Shown: piece by piece, positions 45,890 through 54,479 of the stretch | Layout: every line of letters starts with the position of its first letter | Position numbering within the stretch: position 1 is the first letter of the stretch | Assembly (NCBI RefSeq): GCF_020162115.1 | Contig: NZ_CP083911.1 | Location: 434,001 to 498,000 of the forward strand | DNA from: Tepidimonas taiwanensis | GTDB lineage: Bacteria > Pseudomonadota > Gammaproteobacteria > Burkholderiales > Burkholderiaceae_C | DNA: 64,000 nt | Direction of reading: 5' to 3' | Program-made: the position numbers and the translations under genes | Notes under the pieces: generated by a model | Told to the model about the DNA's origin: nothing | The model's input: the letters and a program-made list of their open reading frames with translations, nothing else | The model's database searches: none

Positions 45890-46672
45890 ATGGCGATCGA
45901 GCTCTACAACGACGGGCAGCATGTCTGCATCATGTTTAGCGAGTTGGTGGACGACGAGGCCAGCTCTGCCGTACAGGCCAACCAGTTTTTGATCGTGACC
46001 GGCGACGAGGGCGCGCTCATCGACCCCGCGGGCAACATGACCTACAACGCCCTGGTCATGGCGATGAGTCGGTATTTCCCGTTCAAGCGCCTCAAATACT
46101 TGTTTGCCTCACACCAGGACCCGGACATCGTCGCTTCGCTCAACAAGTGGCTCATGGCCACCGACTGCACGTTGTACGTCTCGAAGCTGTGGGAGCGGTT
46201 CGTGCCCCATTTTTGCACCCTCAATCGCAGCGAGGGGCGAATCATCGGGATCCCGGACGCGGGGGGGCGCTTCGATCTGGGTGGGACGACGCTCGTCGCG
46301 CTGCCGGCGCATTTTTTGCACGCGGAGGGCAATTTCCAGTTCTACGATGTGCGCTCGAAGATCCTGTTTTCCGGGGACATGGGAGCCTCGCTCGTCCATC
46401 ACAGTGCCGTGAGCGAGCCGATCACGACGGTCGCGGAGCTTCGGGCGCATCTGCCACGGATGGAAGGGTTTCACCGGCGCTACATGGTGTCGCGTAAGGT
46501 GTGCCGTCTGTGGGCCAACATGGTGCGAGGGATGGACGTCGACGTGATGGTGCCGCAGCACGGGCGGTACTTCGTGGGGCGCGAGGTCGTCCACGCATTT
46601 CTGGATTGGATCCAGGACCTCGAGTGCGGCATCGACCGCATGACCCAAGAGCACTATCAGGTACCTGCCTGA
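45890..46672 (+). CDS. ODP-like diiron protein (metallo-beta-lactamase fold, flavodiiron relative)
   Basis: A 260-residue metallo-beta-lactamase fold protein resembling the oxygen-binding diiron proteins (ODP) related to the diiron half of flavodiiron proteins, without the flavodoxin domain. Probable metal ligands are His75, Asp77 and Asp79 in FASHQDPD, His144 in HFLHAEGNFQFYD, Asp163 in LFSGDMGASLV and His224 in VPQHGRYF. Compared with the flavodiiron motif HxExDH, Glu is Asp and the second His is Ile80. ODPs are known as oxygen or peroxide sensors in chemotaxis and signalling. No chemotaxis gene is nearby. A GGGAG ribosome binding site precedes ATG 45890. Confidence 0.85.
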   Translation: MAIELYNDGQHVCIMFSELVDDEASSAVQANQFLIVTGDEGALIDPAGNMTYNALVMAMSRYFPFKRLKYLFASHQDPDIVASLNKWLMATDCTLYVSKLWERFVPHFCTLNRSEGRIIGIPDAGGRFDLGGTTLVALPAHFLHAEGNFQFYDVRSKILFSGDMGASLVHHSAVSEPITTVAELRAHLPRMEGFHRRYMVSRKVCRLWANMVRGMDVDVMVPQHGRYFVGREVVHAFLDWIQDLECGIDRMTQEHYQVPA

Positions 46673-46843
46673 CGGTTCGCGTTTTTCGCTCTCGGTCCGA
46701 CGCCGTTTGCGTGGCACGGGCACGCGGTGCCGTGCGATGGCCGCCGCCCGCCGGGGTCGGTTGCTTTGGGGGTGCGGTTTCGGTGCGGCGCCACCACGCC
46801 CCCGCCCGTGCGTCCCCCGGGGATTTGTTGCAGAATGTCCGGC

Positions 46844-47191
46844 ATGGCCACGACACCGAAACAACCCGACCTGACCCCGCGCCTGCCCGGCGGCGGCGAT
46901 GCGGTGGTGTTGGAGCGTCGCCGCCAGCGCGTGCAGCCGCCGAAGATGTACCAGGTCGTGCTGCTCAACGACGACTTCACGCCGATGGAGTTCGTCGTGC
47001 ACGTGCTGCAGGAAGTATTTCACAAGGACCGCGAGACGGCGACCCAGATCATGCTCAAGGTGCATGTGCACGGGCGCGGCGTCTGCGGTGTCTACACCCG
47101 TGACATCGCCCACACCAAGGTGGAGCAAGTCACCCAACAGGCGCGCGCCGCGGGGCACCCGCTGCAATGCGTCGCAGAGCCCATTGAATAG
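46844..47191 (+). CDS. clpS: ATP-dependent Clp protease adaptor ClpS
   Basis: Delivers N-end-rule substrates to ClpAP. The 115 residues have a flexible N-terminus and the binding fold YQVVLLNDDFTPMEFVVHVL (pocket Asn-Asp-Asp), FHKDRETATQIMLKVHVHGR and GVYTRDIAHTK. The start is ATG 46844; an in-frame ATG nine bases upstream is possible. clpA follows 80 bases downstream, the usual pairing. The 171 bases upstream hold no gene I can support. Confidence 0.94.
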   Translation: MATTPKQPDLTPRLPGGGDAVVLERRRQRVQPPKMYQVVLLNDDFTPMEFVVHVLQEVFHKDRETATQIMLKVHVHGRGVCGVYTRDIAHTKVEQVTQQARAAGHPLQCVAEPIE

Positions 47192-47271
47192 CGTGGGTTT
47201 TGCCCCCATACCCGGATGTGCAGGCCGCGACGACGCGCTATGCTAGAGCCCCAGAGTGAAGGAAGTGCCCC

Positions 47272-49617
47272 ATGATTGCCCAAGAGCTTGAAGTCAGTTT
47301 GCACATGGCCTTTGTCGAGGCCCGGCAGCAGCGGCACGAATTCATCACCGTCGAGCACCTGCTGCTGGCGCTGTTGGACAACCCGAGCGCCGCCGAGGTG
47401 CTGCGCGCGTGCAACGCCAATATCGAAGACCTGCGCAAGTCGCTGACCACCTTCATCAAGGAAAACACCCCGCAGGTGGCCGGCACGGATGAAGTGGACA
47501 CCCAGCCGACGCTGGGCTTTCAGCGCGTGATCCAGCGCGCCATCATGCACGTGCAGTCCACCGGCAACGGCAAGAAGGAGGTCACCGGTGCCAACGTGCT
47601 GGTGGCCATCTTCGGCGAGAAGGATTCGCACGCGGTCTACTACCTGCACCAGCAGGGCATCACGCGGCTGGACGTGGTCAACTATATCGCGCACGGCATC
47701 CGCAAGGGCGACACGCCCGAGCCCACCAAGGCCAGCGACGGCAGTGCCGCCGAAAACGAAGAGTCGGCCGACGCCGCCAAAGGCAACGAGAAGGCGTCGG
47801 TGCTGGAGCAGTTCACGCAGAACCTCAACCAGCTCGCGCGCGAGGGCAAGATCGACCCGCTGATCGGCCGCGAGCACGAGGTCGAGCGCGTGATCCAGAT
47901 CCTGTGCCGCCGGCGCAAGAACAACCCGCTGCTCGTGGGCGAGGCCGGGGTCGGCAAGACCGCGATCGCCGAGGGGCTGGCGTGGCGCATCGTGCAAAAA
48001 GACGTGCCCGAGGTGCTGGCGGACGCGACCGTCTACTCGCTCGATATGGGCGCGCTGCTGGCGGGCACCAAGTACCGCGGCGACTTCGAGCAGCGGCTCA
48101 AGGGCGTGCTCAAGTCGCTCAAGGACAAGCCCAACGCCATCCTGTTCATCGACGAGATCCACACGCTGATCGGCGCCGGCGCGGCGTCGGGCGGCACGCT
48201 TGACGCGTCCAACCTGCTCAAGCCGGCGCTGAGTTCCGGTGCGCTCAAGTGCATCGGCGCGACGACCTTCACCGAATACCGCGGGATCTTCGAAAAGGAC
48301 GCGGCGCTGTCGCGGCGCTTCCAGAAGGTCGACGTGGTCGAGCCGACGGTGGAGCAGACCGTGGACATCCTCAAGGGCCTGAAGTCGCGCTTCGAGGAGC
48401 ACCACGGCGTCAAGTACGCGCAGGCGGCGCTGCAGGCGGCGGCCGAGCTCTCCGCCAAGTACATCACCGACCGGCACCTGCCGGACAAGGCGATCGACGT
48501 CATCGACGAGGCCGGTGCCGCCCAGCGCATCGTGCCCGCGTCCAAGCGCAAGAAGACCATCGGCCGCAGCGAGATCGAGGAGATCGTCGCGAAGATCGCG
48601 CGCATCCCGCCGGCGTCGGTTTCCAGCGACGACCGCACCAAGCTGCAAAACCTCGAGCGCGACCTCAAGGCGGTGGTGTTCGGGCAGGACAAGGCGCTGG
48701 AGCTGCTTGCGTCATCCGTCAAGATGGCGCGCTCGGGGCTGGGCAAGCCCGACAAGCCGATCGGCGCGTTCCTCTTCAGCGGCCCCACCGGTGTCGGCAA
48801 GACCGAGGCCGCGCGGCAGCTCGCGTATATCCTCGGCATCGAACTCGTGCGCTTCGACATGTCGGAGTACATGGAGCGCCACGCGGTCAGCCGCCTGATC
48901 GGCGCGCCGCCGGGCTATGTCGGCTTCGACCAGGGCGGGCTGCTCACCGAGGCCATCACCAAGAAGCCGCATTGCGTGCTGCTGCTCGACGAGATCGAGA
49001 AGGCGCACCCGGACATCTTCAACGTGCTGCTGCAGGTGATGGACCACGGCACGCTCACCGACAATAACGGGCGCAAGGCCGACTTCCGCAACGTCATCAT
49101 CATCATGACGACCAACGCGGGCGCCGAGACGATGAACAAGTCGACCATCGGCTTCACGACGCAGCGCCAGGCGGGCGACGAGATGGCCGATATCAAGCGG
49201 CTGTTCACGCCGGAGTTCCGCAACCGGCTCGACGCCATCGTCAGCTTCAAGCCGCTGGACGAGCAGGTCATCCTGCGCGTGGTCGACAAGTTCCTGCTGC
49301 AGCTCGAGCAGCAGCTCGCCGAGAAGAAGGTCGAGGTCACCTTCACCGACGCGCTGCGCAAGCACCTGGCGAAGAAGGGGTTCGATCCGCTGATGGGCGC
49401 ACGGCCAATGCAGCGCCTGATCCAGGACACGATCCGCCGTGCGTTGGCCGACGAGCTGCTGTTCGGCCGGCTGGTGGACGGCGGGCGCTTGACGGTGGAC
49501 ATCGACACGCCCGCGGATGGCAGCGAGCCGCAGGTCAAGCTCGACATCCAGCCGTTGCCGAAAAAGGACGGCCGCCGCGCCGAACCGGCGGAGCCGGAAG
49601 AGGCGACGGCCGACTGA
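47272..49617 (+). CDS. clpA: ATP-dependent Clp protease ATP-binding subunit ClpA
   Basis: Unfoldase that feeds ClpP; with ClpS it degrades N-degron proteins. The 781 residues have an N-domain (FVEARQQRHEFITVEHLLLA), AAA domain D1 with Walker A LLVGEAGVGKTAIAEG near residue 225, and D2 with FSGPTGVGKTEAARQ near 505. The ClpP-binding loop reads STIGFTTQ (about residue 626), in place of the IGL of E. coli. The ATG at 47272 has the ribosome binding site GAAGGAAG. TATGCT at 47239-47244 may be a -10, so clpA could have its own promoter besides read-through from clpS. clpP is not in this window. Confidence 0.96.
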   Translation: MIAQELEVSLHMAFVEARQQRHEFITVEHLLLALLDNPSAAEVLRACNANIEDLRKSLTTFIKENTPQVAGTDEVDTQPTLGFQRVIQRAIMHVQSTGNGKKEVTGANVLVAIFGEKDSHAVYYLHQQGITRLDVVNYIAHGIRKGDTPEPTKASDGSAAENEESADAAKGNEKASVLEQFTQNLNQLAREGKIDPLIGREHEVERVIQILCRRRKNNPLLVGEAGVGKTAIAEGLAWRIVQKDVPEVLADATVYSLDMGALLAGTKYRGDFEQRLKGVLKSLKDKPNAILFIDEIHTLIGAGAASGGTLDASNLLKPALSSGALKCIGATTFTEYRGIFEKDAALSRRFQKVDVVEPTVEQTVDILKGLKSRFEEHHGVKYAQAALQAAAELSAKYITDRHLPDKAIDVIDEAGAAQRIVPASKRKKTIGRSEIEEIVAKIARIPPASVSSDDRTKLQNLERDLKAVVFGQDKALELLASSVKMARSGLGKPDKPIGAFLFSGPTGVGKTEAARQLAYILGIELVRFDMSEYMERHAVSRLIGAPPGYVGFDQGGLLTEAITKKPHCVLLLDEIEKAHPDIFNVLLQVMDHGTLTDNNGRKADFRNVIIIMTTNAGAETMNKSTIGFTTQRQAGDEMADIKRLFTPEFRNRLDAIVSFKPLDEQVILRVVDKFLLQLEQQLAEKKVEVTFTDALRKHLAKKGFDPLMGARPMQRLIQDTIRRALADELLFGRLVDGGRLTVDIDTPADGSEPQVKLDIQPLPKKDGRRAEPAEPEEATAD

Positions 49618-49639
49618 GGCGGCGTTCCCGCCGGGTGAC

Positions 49640-50167
49640 TCAGGGGGGTGGCAGCGCCACCCCCTCGCGCGTGAGCAACCAGCGTTTGCGCGCCAACCCC
49701 CAGCGGTAGCCGCCCAGGCCACCGTCCTGCGCCAGCACGCGGTGGCACGGGATCAGCACCGCGATCGGGTTCGCCCCACAGGCCTGGCCGACGGCGCGCG
49801 CGGCGGTGCCCAGCTCGCGCGCCAGTGCGGCGTAGGTCGTCGTGTGCCCGGCGGGGATGGCGCGCAGCCGCTGCCAGACCCGTTGCTGAAACGGGGTCCC
49901 GCGGGGGGCGAGCGGGAGGGATGGCGCCGCCCGCGGGTGATCCAGGCAGGCGGCGACGGCCTCGACCCAGCCCGCGATGCTGCGGGGATCGTCGATCGCA
50001 TGGGCGGCGGGAAAGCGTCGTTGCAGCTCCCCGCGCAGCGCCGTCGCGTCGTCGCCGAGCAGGACCGAGGCGATGCCGGCGTCGTCCGCGGCGACCAGCG
50101 CCAGGCCCACATCGGTGGGGGCGAACGCGCAGCGCAGCGCAGACGGGGCGTTGGCGGTGGCGGGCAT
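49640..50167 (-). CDS. ogt: Methylated-DNA-protein-cysteine methyltransferase
   Basis: Suicide repair protein that moves alkyl groups from O6-alkylguanine to its own cysteine. The 175 residues include the active-site block NPIAVLIPCHRVLAQDG (PCHRV) and the DNA-binding helix region FQQRVWQRLRAIPAGHTTTY. It lacks the AraC-type activator half of Ada. It converges with clpA, 22 bases between stops, and is divergent from sbcB. Confidence 0.93.
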   Translation of the reverse strand: MPATANAPSALRCAFAPTDVGLALVAADDAGIASVLLGDDATALRGELQRRFPAAHAIDDPRSIAGWVEAVAACLDHPRAAPSLPLAPRGTPFQQRVWQRLRAIPAGHTTTYAALARELGTAARAVGQACGANPIAVLIPCHRVLAQDGGLGGYRWGLARKRWLLTREGVALPPP

Positions 50168-50270
50168 GGGTGGATCTCCGGGGGGCGGGGGCCGATGCTA
50201 CTCCAAACCGTCCCGGTTCCCCACCGGCCGGCCGGAGCCGTGCGCCCGCCGCTGGCCGCGGCCGGCTACG

Positions 50271-51773
50271 ATGTGGGGCGTGAACACCGAGCCCCACACC
50301 TTCTTCTGGCATGACTACGAGACGTTCGGACCCGATCCGCGGTGGGATCGGCCGGCGCAGTTCGCCGGCCGACGCACCGACGCCGAACTCCACCCCATCG
50401 GCGAGCCGGTGGTGTGGTACTGCCAGCCGGCGCCGGACTACCTGCCGGACCCCGAGAGCTGTCTGATCACCGGCATCACGCCGCAGCGCTGCCGCGAGCA
50501 GGGGCTGCCCGAGCGGGTGTTTGCCGAATCGATCCTGCGCGAGCTGGAGCGGCCGGGGACGATCGGTGTCGGCTACAACACGATCCGCTTCGACGACGAG
50601 TTCACCCGCCACCTGCTGTGGCGCAACCTGCTCGATCCGTATGCACGGGAGTGGCGCAACGGCTGCGGTCGCTGGGACCTGCTGGATGTGGTGCGCATGA
50701 CCTGGGCGCTGCGCCCGGACGGCATCGAGTGGCCCCGCCATCCGGACGGCAAGCCGAGTTTTCGGCTGGAACACCTGAGCGCGGCCAACGGCCTCGTGCA
50801 CGCCCAGGCGCACGACGCACTGTCGGACGTCGACGCGACGCTGGCGCTGGCGCGGCTGATCCGCCAGCGCCAGCCGCGTCTGTTCGACTACGCGCTGGGA
50901 CTGCGTCGGCGTGAGCGCGTCATGGCGGTGTTGGGTCTGCCGGCGCTGGCGGGGCAGGCGCGGCCGTTCGTGCACATCTCCGGCCAGTTCCCGGCCGAGC
51001 GGGGGTGTCTGGCCGTGATGTGGCCGCTGGCGACGCATCCAAACAATCGCCACGAGCTGTTGGCATGGGATTTGGCATACGATCCGCGCGAGTTGGTCGA
51101 CCTGCGTCCCGAAGAGGTCAGGCGGCGGATGTTTACACGCGAAGCCGATTTGCCGCCGGGCGTGCGGCGCCTGCCGCTCAAGAGTGTGCATTTGAATCGC
51201 TCACCGATGGTGGTGGCGAGTCTGTCGATATTGCGCGACGGGGCAGCGCAGCGGTTCGGGCTGGATTTGGGGCAGATCGAGCGGCACGCAGCCCATGCCG
51301 CAGCGTTGCCGGACTTGGGGGCGCTGTGGGCAGCCGTTTACGAACGGCACTCACGGGAAGAGCCCACGGATGTCGATGCAGCGCTCTACGACGGATTTAT
51401 CGGTGACGAGGATCGGCGACGGTTGAACCGATTGCGCGCGCTGCCACCTGACGATCCGGCATGGCGTCACACTGGGTTTGACGATCCGCGTTTACCCGAG
51501 TTGGTGTTTCGTTTCCGCGCCCGCAACCATCCCGAGACGTTGGATGCGCAAGAGCAAGTGCGTTGGCGGGCGCATTGCGAAGAGCGTCTGCTGCGCGGCA
51601 CCGGGCGCGGCATGTCGCTGTGCGCATATCGGGAGCGTCTTGGCGCATTGGCCGAAGAGGCGCGCGAGCGCGGCGACACACGGGGGCAAACGATTCTGGC
51701 AGCGCTCGGCGACTATGCGGCGGCACTCGTTCCCACGGACGCGAACGGACCAAACAGCCATGGTTGCAAATGA
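50271..51773 (+). CDS. sbcB: Exodeoxyribonuclease I
   Basis: A 3'-5' single-strand DNA exonuclease (DEDDh family) of 500 residues; E. coli ExoI has 475. The catalytic motif I is FWHDYETFGPDPRWDRPAQF, with GYNTIRFDDEFTRHLLWRN, and HDALSDVDATLALARL holding the last Asp. LPLKSVHLNRSPMV belongs to the ExoI C-domain. The start is ATG 50271; a GTG nine bases on is an alternative. Codon choice becomes visibly less GC-rich from about 51030 to the end of the gene. The last 61 bases overlap the convergent GGDEF-EAL gene. Confidence 0.93.
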   Translation: MWGVNTEPHTFFWHDYETFGPDPRWDRPAQFAGRRTDAELHPIGEPVVWYCQPAPDYLPDPESCLITGITPQRCREQGLPERVFAESILRELERPGTIGVGYNTIRFDDEFTRHLLWRNLLDPYAREWRNGCGRWDLLDVVRMTWALRPDGIEWPRHPDGKPSFRLEHLSAANGLVHAQAHDALSDVDATLALARLIRQRQPRLFDYALGLRRRERVMAVLGLPALAGQARPFVHISGQFPAERGCLAVMWPLATHPNNRHELLAWDLAYDPRELVDLRPEEVRRRMFTREADLPPGVRRLPLKSVHLNRSPMVVASLSILRDGAAQRFGLDLGQIERHAAHAAALPDLGALWAAVYERHSREEPTDVDAALYDGFIGDEDRRRLNRLRALPPDDPAWRHTGFDDPRLPELVFRFRARNHPETLDAQEQVRWRAHCEERLLRGTGRGMSLCAYRERLGALAEEARERGDTRGQTILAALGDYAAALVPTDANGPNSHGCK

Positions 51774-54382
51774 TCGCCGCGGCTGACGCGCTGCACATAC
51801 GACGGTACCTGGTGTGCGGGCATGGGGCGAGCGAGTGCGAAGCCCTGCACGGCGTCACATCCGATCGCGTGCAGCCGCTGCAGTTGTTCCGCCGTCTCCA
51901 CGCCTTCGGCCACGACGCTGCGACCCAGTCGGTGGCCCATTTCCACCGCTGCGCAGACGATGGCGGCGTCGTCGGTGTCGTGCGCCAGATCGTGCACGAA
52001 CGCCCGGTCGATTTTGATGCGGTCGATGGGCAAGTGTTTGATGTAGGCGAGCGACGAGTAGCCGGTGCCGAAATCGTCGATGGCGATATGCGCGCCCATC
52101 TCGCGCAAGCGCTCGAGCTCTTCCTCGGCTGAAATGGGGTCGCGCATCATGACGCTTTCGGTAATTTCGAACTCGATGCCCAACAGCGGCAGTGCGGAGG
52201 GCTCCGTCGCGCCTTCCGCGTCGACAAAGGCGCGGCGGATGCGCTCGGCCAAGCCCGCGCGATCGAATTGTTTGGCGGAGAGGTTGATCGCTATGGTCAG
52301 CGGCGGCCAGCCTGGGTGCAGTGCGCGCCAGCGCTGGCGCTGGCGGGCAACCGTTTTGCACACCCAGCGCCCGAGCGCTTCGATCAGCTCGGCCGATTGT
52401 TCGGCCACGGGCATGAAGGCGGCAGGGGGCAAGATTTCGCCGTCGGGTTGTGGCCAGCGTACCAATGCCTCGAATCCAATCAGCGGCAAGTCTTCGGTCA
52501 GCGCGTGTATGGGTTGATAGTACAAAACGAGTTGGTCGTGCGCGATGGCATCGCGCAGGCGCGTCTCCAGCCGGATGCGGTGGAGTACCTGCTCGTTCAT
52601 CGCGGGGGTATAAAAACGCCAGCCCGATCCGCCTTCGCCTTTGGCGTGATACATCGCGATGTCGGCCAGGCGCAGCAGTTCGGAGGGGCGGGTGGCGTCC
52701 TTCGGGAAGACCGCAATGCCGATCGATGGCGAGACGTGCAGTGGGGGCGCGGCGTCGTGGTGGCCAGTGGCGGCCGCGATGCGCTGCGAGAGGTCTTCCA
52801 CGAGCTGGGTCGCCACGTGCGCCGCGTCGGCGGCATCGGTGATACCGGTGAGCACGACGACGAACTCGTCGCCGCCGATGCGGGCCACCACGTCGCTGTT
52901 GCGCAGCCGCGTGCGCAGCCGCCGCGCGGACTCGACCAGCACGGCGTCCCCGACTTCGTGCCCTAGCGAATCGTTGATGGCTTTGAAGCGATCCAGGTCG
53001 ATGAAGAGCACCGCCACCGGACGACCTTCCCGTTGGGCAGTGGCAATGATTTGGGTGAGCACCGCTGGCAGTGCATGGCGGTTGAGCAGTCCGGTCAGTG
53101 CGTCGGTGCGGGCTTGTTGTTCGATTTCGGCTTGCGTTGTGCGCTGCTGAGTGACGTCCTCGTAGATCGTGACATAACCCCCGGTGGCCAGGGGTTGCCC
53201 GCGCACGTGTAACACGCGTCCGTTGGGCCGGGTGCGCTCGAAGTCGTGCGGCTCGAAGCGCAGCGCGCGCTCGCGCATGGCTGCGAGCGTCGCGTCGACG
53301 TCGTCCGTGGGGCCGTACTCGCCGCGCTCGATGTTGTAGCGCAGGATGTCGGGCAGCGTGACGCCGGGGCGCTCCAGCAGTTCTCGCGGCAGATCCAGCA
53401 CGTGCAGCAGGCGCTCGTTCCAGACCTGCAGGCGCAACTGGGCATCGATCATGGTGATCCCCACGGGGATGTTGTCCAGCAGCGTGCGCAGCACATCGAT
53501 GGCACGTGCCAGACGTTCGTGCTCTTGCTTTTGCTCGGTGATGTCGGTGTAGGTGGAGACGAAGCCCACCACTTGCCCGTTGTGGAGGATGGGTTCACCG
53601 ATGACCAAGTGGGTGCGACCGTTGGGGCGCGTGCGCTCCAGCCGGTGGGGCTCAAAGCGCAGCGCCATTGCACGCCGCTGCGCAACTGCTTCTTCCACGT
53701 CCACGTCGCCGTACTCGCCGCGTTGTGCCGGCAAGCGGATGAGTTCGTCGAAATCCCGCCCTTCGGTGAGCAATTCGCTTGGCAGCTCCAGGATGCGCCC
53801 GAACTCGGCGTTCCAGACACGCAGTTTGAGGTCGCAGTCAAAGACGCTCAACCCCATGGGCAAGTGGGCGACGATAGCCTCCAGGTAGGCTGTGCGCTCG
53901 CGCAACGCGTTTTCCAGCTCGACGCGATCCGTGATGTCGAGGCTGACGCCGTAGGCGATACGCTGCCCGCTGGCGGGTTCGCGCGAGACGGCGATGCGCA
54001 GGACGTGATGTGTGACGCGGCCGTCGGGTTGTTGGATACGGTAGCTCGTTTCACCCGAGCCCTGCACGTATGCGGTCTCGAGCACCATGTTGACTCGGGT
54101 GCGGTCTTCGGGCACCACGTGACGCAGTGCCCGTTCGCGCCCAACGGGCTCTTCGGGGGCCACACCGTGCATGCGTCGAAATCCATCCGACCACCACAAC
54201 GCCTGGGTATCGAGATTGCGGCACCAATACGCGATGCCCAGACGGTCTAGCAGGCTGGAAAACCAGCGCTGTTCAGCCTCGAACAAGGCCCGCATGCGCC
54301 GATGACACCGATGCGCGTGCCACCAGCCAATTCCAAAAACGAGGGCGAGGATCCACCCGACGATCCCCAGCCATATGGTCAT
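51713..54382 (-). CDS. Membrane-anchored PAS-GGDEF-EAL cyclic di-GMP protein
   Basis: An 889-residue protein that may make and/or break cyclic di-GMP. Order: one N-terminal membrane helix (residues 4-22), a PAS domain with PAC (about 40-160), two similar PAS_7-type domains in tandem (about 172-295 and 300-415), GGDEF (about 430-595, motif RIGGDEFVVV intact) and EAL (about 610-865, GFEALVRW intact, with ESVMMRDP and IAIDDFGTGYSSL). Both motifs intact means either activity is possible. The two PAS_7 copies share phrases like RGEYG and ALRFEPH..ERTRPNGR. It has less GC-rich codons than its neighbours. It lies 97 bases after the DUF853 gene. Confidence 0.92.
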   Translation of the reverse strand: MTIWLGIVGWILALVFGIGWWHAHRCHRRMRALFEAEQRWFSSLLDRLGIAYWCRNLDTQALWWSDGFRRMHGVAPEEPVGRERALRHVVPEDRTRVNMVLETAYVQGSGETSYRIQQPDGRVTHHVLRIAVSREPASGQRIAYGVSLDITDRVELENALRERTAYLEAIVAHLPMGLSVFDCDLKLRVWNAEFGRILELPSELLTEGRDFDELIRLPAQRGEYGDVDVEEAVAQRRAMALRFEPHRLERTRPNGRTHLVIGEPILHNGQVVGFVSTYTDITEQKQEHERLARAIDVLRTLLDNIPVGITMIDAQLRLQVWNERLLHVLDLPRELLERPGVTLPDILRYNIERGEYGPTDDVDATLAAMRERALRFEPHDFERTRPNGRVLHVRGQPLATGGYVTIYEDVTQQRTTQAEIEQQARTDALTGLLNRHALPAVLTQIIATAQREGRPVAVLFIDLDRFKAINDSLGHEVGDAVLVESARRLRTRLRNSDVVARIGGDEFVVVLTGITDAADAAHVATQLVEDLSQRIAAATGHHDAAPPLHVSPSIGIAVFPKDATRPSELLRLADIAMYHAKGEGGSGWRFYTPAMNEQVLHRIRLETRLRDAIAHDQLVLYYQPIHALTEDLPLIGFEALVRWPQPDGEILPPAAFMPVAEQSAELIEALGRWVCKTVARQRQRWRALHPGWPPLTIAINLSAKQFDRAGLAERIRRAFVDAEGATEPSALPLLGIEFEITESVMMRDPISAEEELERLREMGAHIAIDDFGTGYSSLAYIKHLPIDRIKIDRAFVHDLAHDTDDAAIVCAAVEMGHRLGRSVVAEGVETAEQLQRLHAIGCDAVQGFALARPMPAHQVPSYVQRVSRGDHLQPWLFGPFASVGTSAAA

Positions 54383-54479
54383 CGAATGCGACTCCTTGAA
54401 CGACGGGTACCGATCCCCAGTGTATCGGATGTTCGTCGGGTATCTCTCTCGCGTTTACCCGCGCTGTGGCGCGTGCGCG

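Noticed and set aside
46673..46843. Possible small gene between the ODP-like gene and clpS
   Set aside because: Open frames there have no ribosome binding site and merge into the clpS frame or its antisense.
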